Under the pieces are notes generated by a model, which ran no database searches, was not told the DNA's origin, and saw only the letters and a program-made list of their open reading frames with translations. Source: an uncultured Oscillospiraceae bacterium (GTDB lineage: Bacteria > Bacillota > Clostridia > Oscillospirales > Oscillospiraceae). Taken from it: a DNA stretch of 5,435 nucleotides. Both the position numbers and the translations under genes were made by a program. Positions 1 to 4,852 of the stretch are shown one piece after another; position 1 is the stretch's first letter; each line of letters begins with the position of its first letter. The stretch spans positions 1-5,435 of the forward strand of contig CANRBW010000115.1 of NCBI GenBank assembly GCA_947628975.1, given 5' to 3'.

Positions 1-640
1 GATCCAGGTCCAACTGCGGCTGTTCTCCTCCGGGGAGGAGCTGTTGGCCACCGCCCAGCGGCCGGGACAGCTCAACGTCCTGTTTCTGGACATCTATATG
101 CCCGGCCTGTCCGGGGTGGAGACGGCCAAACAGCTGAGGAAGGTGGACAAGCGCTGCGCCATCGTCTTCGCCACCACCAGCACCGACCACGGCATGGAGA
201 GCTTTGAGGTGACGGCGAGCGACTACCTGGTCAAGCCCATTCAGATGGACGACGTGGCCAGGGCCATGGACTGGATCCTGGAGCGGGCCGCCCAGGAGCC
301 CATGCCCCTGTCCGTCTACGCCGACGGGGAGTGGCTCCAGATCCCCCTGGCCTCCATTTTGTACATCGAGATCCTGGGCCACCATGTCCACATCCACACC
401 GGGGGCCGGGACGTGGTGGCCCGCCGGGGGCTGGACGAGCTGGCCGCCTCCATCCAGGGGGAGGATTTTCTGCGCTGTCACCGCAGTTATCTGGTCAACC
501 TCAACTACGTCCGGGGCATCGAGGGGAGCGATTTCCGCCTCACCGACGGCTCGCTGGTGCCCATCCGCTCCGGCGACCTGCCCGCCCTGCGCAACCAGTT
601 CATCAACTGGACCTACCGGAAGGCGTGGGCGCGGGCATGA
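1..640 (+). CDS. LytTR-family response regulator, 5' end missing
   Basis: DNA-binding response regulator that would be phosphorylated by the kinase encoded next and then bind promoter DNA in the cytoplasm. The frame is open from base 2, so the gene begins before the window. The TTG at 44 lies inside the receiver domain and is not a real start. 212 codons are visible. Family members are about 240 residues, so roughly 25-30 N-terminal residues, including the acidic pair of the receiver, are missing. The receiver phospho-acceptor is the Asp in LFLDIYMPGLSG (visible codon 30, bases 89-91). The conserved Lys is in SDYLVKPI (codon 78, bases 233-235). A LytTR DNA-binding domain follows at about codons 102-204, with the typical ILYIE and FLRCHRSYLVNLNYV stretches. 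The stop overlaps the kinase start (ATGA), which indicates translational coupling. Family assignment is firm. The target promoters are not visible here. Confidence 0.95.
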   Translation, partial: IQVQLRLFSSGEELLATAQRPGQLNVLFLDIYMPGLSGVETAKQLRKVDKRCAIVFATTSTDHGMESFEVTASDYLVKPIQMDDVARAMDWILERAAQEPMPLSVYADGEWLQIPLASILYIEILGHHVHIHTGGRDVVARRGLDELAASIQGEDFLRCHRSYLVNLNYVRGIEGSDFRLTDGSLVPIRSGDLPALRNQFINWTYRKAWARA

Positions 641-1317
641 CGGCGGTGTACGCGCTGGCCGCGGCGTGCGCGCTGTTGGCGGCGGCCCTGATTGCGGCCG
701 GTCTGGCCCTGGGGCGGACCAGGGCGGAGAACCGCCGCCTGCGGGAGAGCCTCACCCGCTCCGCCCAGAGCGGCGCGGCGGGGGAGGAGAAACTGCGCCG
801 TCTGCGCCACGACCTGCGCCACTACCTGCTGGCGGGGGGCTGCGCCCCGGAGGAGATCCCCAGGGAGCTCCTGGGGGAGACGGGGGAGGGCGGCCTCTCC
901 CTGAGGGCGATGGTGGAGAACTACCGGGAGCAGGCCAGGGCCCTGGGGGTGGAGGCCGACCTCCGCCTGGAGCTGGAGCCCTGCCAGAGCGCGCTGCTGC
1001 CGGATCTGTGCCTGGTGGTGAGCAATCTGCTGGAAAACGCGGTGGAGGCCCTCCGCCGGGAGGGCGCGGGCTGGCTCCGGGCCAGGAGCGTGTGTACCGA
1101 GGGGTACATCTCCCTGGTGGTGGGCAACTCCTGCGTCCACCCGCCCCGGCGGGTGGGGGGCCGGTATCTGTCGGGCAAGGCGGAGGGCCGGTTCGGCCTG
1201 GGGCTGTCCATCGTGGAGGAGGTGGCCCGCCGCCACGGGGGCCAGGCCCGGTTCTCCGCGGAGGAGGGGCGGTTTCTGGCCTCGGTCTTCCTCCTCCAGC
1301 CGACGGAGGAGCGGTGA
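637..1317 (+). CDS. Small GHKL-type sensor histidine kinase with one membrane helix
   Basis: Membrane-anchored histidine kinase, the likely partner of the LytTR regulator it overlaps by 4 bases. The ATG at 637 was chosen because of this ATGA overlap; the frame is open further upstream, but that stretch only mirrors the regulator gene. The protein is 226 residues. Residues 4-26 form a single Ala/Leu-rich hydrophobic helix, followed by a charged linker. The phospho-acceptor region RLRHDLRHYL holds His58 and His62; His58 of the RHD motif is the expected site. The N-box is SNLLENAVEA (Asn130, Asn134). The second glycine box is RFGLGLSIVEE (about 185-195). The first glycine box is degenerate (VVGNSC, about 161-166), as is common in AgrC/LytS-like GHKL kinases. 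Family members usually carry five to seven N-terminal membrane helices or a PAS/Cache sensor, and none is present here. Signal perception must therefore use the single helix, a partner protein, or a cytoplasmic cue. The family call is confident and the stimulus is unknown. Confidence 0.92.
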   Translation: MTAVYALAAACALLAAALIAAGLALGRTRAENRRLRESLTRSAQSGAAGEEKLRRLRHDLRHYLLAGGCAPEEIPRELLGETGEGGLSLRAMVENYREQARALGVEADLRLELEPCQSALLPDLCLVVSNLLENAVEALRREGAGWLRARSVCTEGYISLVVGNSCVHPPRRVGGRYLSGKAEGRFGLGLSIVEEVARRHGGQARFSAEEGRFLASVFLLQPTEER

Positions 1318-1341
1318 GGCCCCGGCGGGCCGGGGACAACG

Positions 1342-1351
1342 AAAGGAGAGG
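1342..1351 (+). promoter_or_regulatory. Ribosome binding site of the VanX-like lipoprotein gene
   Basis: The purine-rich AAAGGAGAGG lies with its AGGAG core 9 bases before the ATG at 1358, and it fixes that start. The 40-base gap after the kinase stop also holds a 6-bp GC hairpin (CCCCGG 1320-1325 / CCGGGG 1330-1335) without a T-tract. No sigma-A promoter is recognisable in the gap, so read-through from the two-component genes is likely. Confidence 0.8.
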
Positions 1352-1357
1352 AACAGG

Positions 1358-2092
1358 ATGGGCAAAAAAAGTTGGAACTGGATCGTGGCCGCGGCGCTGG
1401 CCGTGGCGCTGGCGGGCTGTTCCGCCGGACCGGCGGCCCCGGCGACCCCGGCGGAGGAGGACGCCTCCGGCTTTGTCTCCCTGGCCCAGGCGGCGCCCGA
1501 CGTGATCTTGGAGATCCGGTACTACTCCACCTATAACTTCGTGGGGGACCGGATCGACGGCTACGAACAGCCCTGCGCCCTGATGACCCGGCAGGCCGCC
1601 GCGGCGCTGGAGGAGGCGTCCCAGGACGCCCAGGCCAGGGGCTACCGGCTGAAGGTCTACGACGCCTATCGGCCCAGCACGGCGGTGGACCACTTCGTCC
1701 GCTGGGCGGAGGACGTGGAGGACACCCGGATGAAGGCGTATTTCTACCCGGAGCTGGACAAGTCGGTGCTCTTCGACCAGGGGTACATCGCCGAGCGCTC
1801 CGGCCACAGCCGGGGGAGCACGGTGGACCTGACCCTGTTTGACATGGCCACGGGCAAGGAGGCGGATATGGGCGGAACCTTCGACTACTTCGGGGAGCGG
1901 TCCCACCCGGACTACACCCAGGACCTGACCCCGGAGCAGCTGGAGAACCGGAACACCCTGCGGGAGATCATGGTGGAGAACGGCTTCCAGCCCCTGGACA
2001 CGGAGTGGTGGCACTTCACCCTGGCCGACGAGCCCTACCCGGACACCTACTTCGCCTTCCCGGTCAGCGAGGACTCGGTCCCCGCGGCCTGA
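1358..2092 (+). CDS. VanX-like D-alanyl-D-alanine dipeptidase lipoprotein (peptidase M15D)
   Basis: Predicted zinc dipeptidase that cleaves D-Ala-D-Ala, displayed on the outer face of the membrane. The 244-residue protein starts with a lipoprotein signal peptide: basic MGKKSWNW, a hydrophobic stretch, and the lipobox LAGC with Cys21 as the lipidation site. The mature domain carries the whole VanX signature. YSTYNFVGDRIDGY is at about 56-69. YDAYRPS has Arg105, equivalent to the transition-state Arg71 of VanX. SGHSRGSTVDL has zinc ligands His150 and Asp157. EWWHF has catalytic Glu216 and zinc ligand His219. The ligand spacings (7 and 3) match VanX (His116/Asp123, Glu181/His184). VanX of glycopeptide resistance is cytoplasmic, whereas this one is exported. 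It therefore cannot remove the intracellular D-Ala-D-Ala pool and is more likely to recycle or scavenge wall-derived dipeptide. No vanH or vanA ligase lies in the window. It probably belongs to the operon of the upstream regulator and kinase, and a strong terminator follows. Confidence 0.92.
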   Translation: MGKKSWNWIVAAALAVALAGCSAGPAAPATPAEEDASGFVSLAQAAPDVILEIRYYSTYNFVGDRIDGYEQPCALMTRQAAAALEEASQDAQARGYRLKVYDAYRPSTAVDHFVRWAEDVEDTRMKAYFYPELDKSVLFDQGYIAERSGHSRGSTVDLTLFDMATGKEADMGGTFDYFGERSHPDYTQDLTPEQLENRNTLREIMVENGFQPLDTEWWHFTLADEPYPDTYFAFPVSEDSVPAA

Positions 2093-2105
2093 GAAGATCG
2101 CGGAG

Positions 2106-2144
2106 CGGAAAAAAGGACGCCCCTGGTGGGCGTCCTTTTTTCCG
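2106..2144. terminator. Bidirectional intrinsic terminator
   Basis: A perfect 17-bp inverted repeat (2106-2122 with 2128-2144) encloses a 5-base loop, CTGGT. The GGACGCCC/GGGCGTCC core is flanked by six A on the left and six T on the right, so a U-tract follows the stem on either strand. It begins 14 bases after the dipeptidase stop, and it can also end minus-strand transcripts arriving from degV. Confidence 0.92.
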
Positions 2145-2177
2145 ATCAAAGAAGGGGCCGACGGCCCCTTCTTTGAT
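2145..2177. repeat. Second hairpin, directly abutting the terminator
   Basis: A perfect 15-bp inverted repeat (2145-2159 with 2163-2177) has a 3-base GAC loop. The right arm ends in TTCTTTGATTTGTTG, a weak T-rich tail on the plus strand. It could be a backup terminator for the plus-strand operon, but the tail is not a clean U-tract. It starts on the base after the first terminator ends. Confidence 0.75.
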
Positions 2178-2196
2178 TTGTTGCGGCCCGCCGCAG

Positions 2197-2234
2197 CGCA
2201 CGCCCCGGCCGCCTATTGGCGGCCGGGGCGTGCG
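2197..2234. repeat. GC-rich 17-bp perfect hairpin
   Basis: The arms 2197-2213 and 2218-2234 are exact reverse complements around a TATT loop. Outer bases 2185-2190 (GGCCCG) can also pair with 2239-2244 (CGGGCC). No U-tract follows on either strand, so it is not a standard terminator. Its role is unknown; it may be an RNA-stabilising 3' structure or part of a dispersed palindromic repeat. Confidence 0.75.
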
Positions 2235-2253
2235 TTTGCGGGCCGAGAAGTAT

Positions 2254-2284
2254 TTTTTTGCCAGGCGCATGTCCTGGCAAAAAA
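2254..2284. repeat. Hairpin with T-tract before and A-tract after the core
   Basis: A 12-bp inverted repeat (2254-2265 with 2273-2284) encloses the loop CGCATGT. The core GCCAGG/CCTGGC is preceded by T and followed by A on both strands, the reverse polarity of an intrinsic terminator. It sits in an AT-rich patch unlike the surrounding GC-rich genes. It may belong to a repeat element or a structured 3' RNA. Confidence 0.72.
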
Positions 2285-2297
2285 TGATTTATGACTC

Positions 2298-2318
2298 TTT
2301 CGCGCCTACGGCGCGAAA
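2298..2318. repeat. Short GC hairpin downstream of degV
   Basis: A 9-bp stem, TTTCGCGCC/GGCGCGAAA (2298-2306 with 2310-2318), has a TAC loop. On the minus strand it is the first structure after the degV stop, 28 bases away. The nearest T-run on that strand is more than 10 bases further on, so it is at best a weak terminator. It is the last of five hairpins filling this gap. Confidence 0.65.
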
Positions 2319-2346
2319 CTCTGCGAGGCTTTTTCGGCGGGCGAGG

Positions 2347-3219
2347 TCATTGGAGGCGGACGCCGGGGGCACCGTAGAAGAAGAGGGCCAGGGCGTCGGG
2401 GCCGGTGTGGGCGCCGGTGACCGGCTCGTAGCAGACGGTGATCAGCTCCTTGGGGGGGCGGGTCTGGCGGATGAGGTCGGCCAGGAGCTGGGCGTCCTGG
2501 GGGCAGTCGGCATGGGCGATGCCCACGGCGTGGGCCGCCGGGTCCCGGGCCAGGTCGGCGTAGCGCTGGGCCATGGTCTGGATGGCGTGGCGGCGGCCCC
2601 GGATCTTGGCGGAGACCACCAGCTGGCCCTCCGGGCTGCCCTTCAGGATGGGTTTGACCCCCAGAAGGGAGCCCACCACGGCGGTGACCCCGGAGACCCG
2701 GCCGGTGCGGCGGAGATAGAAGAGGTCGTCCACCATCAAAAGCTGGCAGACCTGGTCCCGCTGGGCGGTCACTGCGTCGGCCACGGCGTCCAGGTCCATG
2801 CCGCTGTCCCGCAGCTCCACCGCCCGCATCACCTGAAGCCCCTCCCCCAGGGAGGCCCCCAGGGTGTCCACCAGCCGGAGCCGGCGCTGGGGGAAGGCCT
2901 CGGCCAGTTCCTGGGCGGCGATGCAGGCGGAGTGGTAGGAGCCGCTGATGCCGGAGGACATGGAGAGGAAGAGCAGGTCCTCCCCCTTCTCCAGCAGGGG
3001 GGTGAACAGCTCCACATACCGCTGGGGCGGGATCTGGGAGGTGGAGGCCACCGCCCCGTCCCGGATGGCCTGGTAGTAGGCCGGGCCGTCAAAGCTCCCG
3101 GGGGTCTCGGTCCGCTCCACGCCGTCCACATGGTAGGAGAAGGGGATGATGGAAACGGCATGGTCCCGAACGTAGTCCCAGGGGAGGTTCGCGGAGGTGT
3201 CTGTTACGATCTGAAACAT
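2347..3219 (-). CDS. degV: DegV-family fatty-acid-binding protein (FakB type)
   Basis: Cytoplasmic DegV/FakB protein. Known members hold a fatty acid and present it to the kinase FakA for phosphorylation, feeding exogenous fatty acids into phospholipid synthesis. No fakA is visible here, so the partner must be encoded elsewhere. The chosen ATG (3217-3219) gives 290 residues, the usual family length. It has AAGGAG 9 bases upstream. The in-frame ATG at 3249 would place that ribosome site inside the coding region and would start at about the predicted transcription start, so it is rejected. Visible family features are FQIVTDTSANLP at the N-terminus, TSQIPP (60-65) with Ser61, SMSSGISGSY (86-95), the LRRTGRVSG loop (169-177), and the C-terminal GAHTGPDALALFFYG (269-283) with His271. 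Ser61, Ser89 and His271 correspond to the fatty-acid carboxylate-binding region of the family. Which fatty acid is bound cannot be read from sequence. Confidence 0.94.
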   Translation of the reverse strand: MFQIVTDTSANLPWDYVRDHAVSIIPFSYHVDGVERTETPGSFDGPAYYQAIRDGAVASTSQIPPQRYVELFTPLLEKGEDLLFLSMSSGISGSYHSACIAAQELAEAFPQRRLRLVDTLGASLGEGLQVMRAVELRDSGMDLDAVADAVTAQRDQVCQLLMVDDLFYLRRTGRVSGVTAVVGSLLGVKPILKGSPEGQLVVSAKIRGRRHAIQTMAQRYADLARDPAAHAVGIAHADCPQDAQLLADLIRQTRPPKELITVCYEPVTGAHTGPDALALFFYGAPGVRLQ

Positions 3220-3228
3220 AATGCCGCA

Positions 3229-3234
3229 CTCCTT
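3229..3234 (-). promoter_or_regulatory. Ribosome binding site of degV
   Basis: AAGGAG on the minus strand lies 9 bases before the ATG at 3219. It decides between that start and the in-frame ATG 30 bases further upstream. Confidence 0.85.
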
Positions 3235-3236
3235 GC

Positions 3237-3259
3237 AATCTAATTTCAAATATTAGATT
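3237..3259. promoter_or_regulatory. Operator-like palindrome over the degV -10 and transcription start
   Basis: Half sites AATCTAAT (3237-3244) and ATTAGATT (3252-3259) are exact reverse complements with a 7-base spacer, giving a 23-base symmetrical site. It covers the -10 box and the predicted start point, where a repressor would block transcription. A smaller palindrome, ATTTCAAAT (3243-3251), overlaps its centre. The regulator is not identifiable from this window. An RNA hairpin is unlikely to be the role, because much of the site lies at or upstream of the start of transcription. Confidence 0.55.
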
Positions 3260-3283
3260 ACCAGATATTTGCCACGACGTCAA
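3255..3283 (-). promoter_or_regulatory. Sigma-A-like promoter of degV
   Basis: On the minus strand, -35 TTGACG (3278-3283) and -10 TAATCT (3255-3260) are separated by exactly 17 bases. The AT-rich spacer and surroundings stand out against the GC-rich genome. Transcription would start near 3248, giving a leader of about 30 bases that contains the AAGGAG site. Confidence 0.8.
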
Positions 3284-3322
3284 GGGGGTTTCTCGCTTTT
3301 GACAAAAAAAGCGGGGCCGGGG

Positions 3323-3360
3323 CGGGCCGGAGGGGGGATGGCCCGCGCTCCGGGCCGGAG
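3323..3360. repeat. Pair of 10-base direct repeats upstream of the mgtE promoter
   Basis: CGGGCCGGAG occurs at 3323-3332 and again at 3351-3360, 28 bases apart start to start. The second copy ends 9 bases before the mgtE -35 region. It could be a paired activator site, but in such GC-rich DNA chance is a real alternative. Confidence 0.35.
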
Positions 3361-3369
3361 ATTTTCTCC

Positions 3370-3398
3370 TTGCGCCGGGCGGGGCGGGGGGCTATAAT
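3370..3398 (+). promoter_or_regulatory. Promoter of mgtE
   Basis: A perfect -10 TATAAT (3393-3398) is preceded at 17 bases by TTGCGC (3370-3375), which matches the -35 consensus in its TTG. The -10 is an AT island in GC-rich DNA. Transcription would start near 3405, leaving a leader of about 47 bases, too short for an M-box magnesium riboswitch. Confidence 0.8.
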
Positions 3399-3407
3399 AA
3401 GAGGCGT

Positions 3408-3431
3408 GTGGGCGGGGGAGGACCCGCCCGC
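3408..3431 (+). promoter_or_regulatory. Leader hairpin at the 5' end of the mgtE transcript
   Basis: GGGCGGG (3410-3416) pairs with CCCGCCC (3423-3429). It extends to nine pairs with a T-G wobble and a G-C pair (3408-3409 with 3430-3431). The loop is GGAGGA, itself like a ribosome binding site, while the true site AAGGAGG (3438-3444) lies just outside the stem. It may protect the 5' end of the mRNA or tune ribosome loading; this is inference. Confidence 0.5.
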
Positions 3432-3451
3432 GGCGGCAAGGAGGGGTGACT

Positions 3452-4849
3452 GTGGAGGACTACGAGGAGAGGGAGCGCGGCGCCACGGCGGAGATCGTGG
3501 CCATCATCACCGGACCGGGGGGCCCCCAGGAGATCCGGGACGCCCTGGACGACTACCACGCCAACGACATCGCCTCCGCCCTGGAGGAGCTGGACGAGGG
3601 CCAGCGGGAGGAGCTCTACCGCGTGCTGGGGGAGGAGCGGGCCGCGGAGGTGCTGAGCTACACCGACAACGTCTCCGACTACCTGGAGGAGCTGTCCCCC
3701 CAGCGGGCGGCCCAGCTGTTGGACAGCATGGACGCCGACGACGCGGTGGACGCCCTGGAGGACATCGACAGCGAGGGCAAGCGCCAGGAGCTCATCGCGC
3801 TGATGGACGGGGAGTCCTCCGAGGACGTGAAGCTCATCGCCTCCTTCCAGGAGGACGAGATCGGCCACATGATGACCACCAACTTCGTCTGCGTGCCGGA
3901 GAGCTACGGGGTGAAGGAGGCCATGCGGTCGGTGATCGCCCAGGCCAAGGACAACGACAACATCAACACCATCTACGTCACCGACGGCCAGGGGAAGTAC
4001 GCCGGGGCCATGGAGCTCACCGATCTGATCGTGGCCAGGGAGCACGTCCCCCTGGAGGAGCTGGTGCTGCGCAGTTACCCCAGCGTCTACGCCACCGACA
4101 AGCTGGACGACACCATGGAGCGGCTGATGGACTACGCCGAGGACTCCATCCCGGTGCTGGACGGGGAGGACCGGATTATCGGCGCCATCACCGCCACCGA
4201 CCTGGTGGAGGCGGTGGACGACGCCCTGGGGGACGACTACGCCAAGCTGGCCGGCCTCACCGCCGAGGAGGACCTGCGGGAGGGCCTGGGGGCCAGCATG
4301 AGAAAGCGCCTGCCCTGGCTGATCTTGCTGTTGGGCCTGGGGATGGTGGTCTCCAGCGTGGTGGGGGTGTTCGAGGCGGTGGTGGCCCAGATGGCCATCG
4401 TGGTCAGCTTCCAGTCCCTGGTGCTGGATATGGCGGGGAACGTGGGCACCCAGTCCCTGGCCGTCACCATCCGGGTGCTCATGGACGAGAATATCTCCGG
4501 CGGGGAAAAACTGCGCTTCGTCTGCAAGGAGATGCGGGTGGGGGGCACCAACGGGCTGCTGCTGGGGTCCCTCTCCTTCCTCTTTGTGGGGGGGTACCTC
4601 AGCTGGGTCAAGCACTACCCGGTCCGGACCGGCTTCGCCGTGGCCGGGTGCGTGGGGGTGGCGCTGTTTCTGGCCATGACCATCTCCAGCCTGGTGGGCA
4701 CGGTGATCCCCATGTTCTTCCACAAGCTGAAGGTGGACCCCGCCGTGGCCTCCGGCCCGCTGATCACCACGGTGAACGACCTGGTGGCGGTGGTGGCCTA
4801 CTACTCCCTGGCCGGGCTGATGCTGGCGGGGTTCTCCCTGGCGGGGTAG
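3452..4849 (+). CDS. mgtE: MgtE-family magnesium channel/transporter
   Basis: Inner-membrane Mg2+ channel that closes when cytoplasmic magnesium is high. The start is taken as GTG 3452 (465 residues), because AAGGAGG (3438-3444) lies 7 bases before it. The in-frame GTG at 3446 would be only 1 base away. Domains in order are: an acidic MgtE_N superhelical domain (about 28-130); CBS 1 (about 138-198) and CBS 2 (about 205-260), which together sense cytosolic Mg2+; a linking plug helix (about 261-284); and the five-helix pore domain (about 286-465). The pore motif is present as AGNVGTQS (328-335). The last helix begins DPAVASGPLITTVNDLV, with Asp443 equivalent to the selectivity Asp of Thermus MgtE. 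Length and order are normal for the family, and the gene appears complete and intact. It has its own promoter, with no terminator before the convergent MATE gene 3 bases away. Confidence 0.96.
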   Translation: MEDYEERERGATAEIVAIITGPGGPQEIRDALDDYHANDIASALEELDEGQREELYRVLGEERAAEVLSYTDNVSDYLEELSPQRAAQLLDSMDADDAVDALEDIDSEGKRQELIALMDGESSEDVKLIASFQEDEIGHMMTTNFVCVPESYGVKEAMRSVIAQAKDNDNINTIYVTDGQGKYAGAMELTDLIVAREHVPLEELVLRSYPSVYATDKLDDTMERLMDYAEDSIPVLDGEDRIIGAITATDLVEAVDDALGDDYAKLAGLTAEEDLREGLGASMRKRLPWLILLLGLGMVVSSVVGVFEAVVAQMAIVVSFQSLVLDMAGNVGTQSLAVTIRVLMDENISGGEKLRFVCKEMRVGGTNGLLLGSLSFLFVGGYLSWVKHYPVRTGFAVAGCVGVALFLAMTISSLVGTVIPMFFHKLKVDPAVASGPLITTVNDLVAVVAYYSLAGLMLAGFSLAG

Positions 4850-4852
4850 CGG

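Noticed and set aside
44..46. TTG at 44 as the start of the response regulator
   Set aside because: The frame is open upstream with receiver-like sequence (LRLFSSGEELL), and a start here would delete the first part of the receiver.
1..2092. Vancomycin-resistance operon
   Set aside because: Only a VanX-like enzyme is present, it is exported, the regulator is LytTR rather than OmpR type, and no vanH or ligase gene is seen.
752..2149. Long minus-strand open frame (465 codons) opposite the kinase and dipeptidase genes
   Set aside because: It is Pro/Arg/Gly-rich shadow sequence typical of GC-rich DNA, with no family motif, and it covers two well-recognised plus-strand genes.
2005..3243. Plus-strand open frame of 412 codons across the gap and antisense to degV
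   Set aside because: Low-complexity Gly/Ala/Arg composition. It runs through the terminator hairpins and mirrors the DegV gene on the other strand.
3217..3249. Alternative degV start at 3249
   Set aside because: The added segment MKLDCKECGI contains the AAGGAG site and starts at the predicted transcription start. The family N-terminus begins at MFQIVTDTS.
3299..3304. TTGACA as a plus-strand -35 box
   Set aside because: The region 15-19 bases downstream is entirely G/C with no possible -10.
3220..3451. M-box or other riboswitch upstream of mgtE
   Set aside because: The TATAAT at 3393 leaves about 47 transcribed bases, and no M-box-like conserved segments are seen in the rest of the gap.
3392..4723. 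Minus-strand open frame of 443 codons opposite mgtE
   Set aside because: A His/Gly/Leu/Val-rich shadow of mgtE with no domain resemblance.
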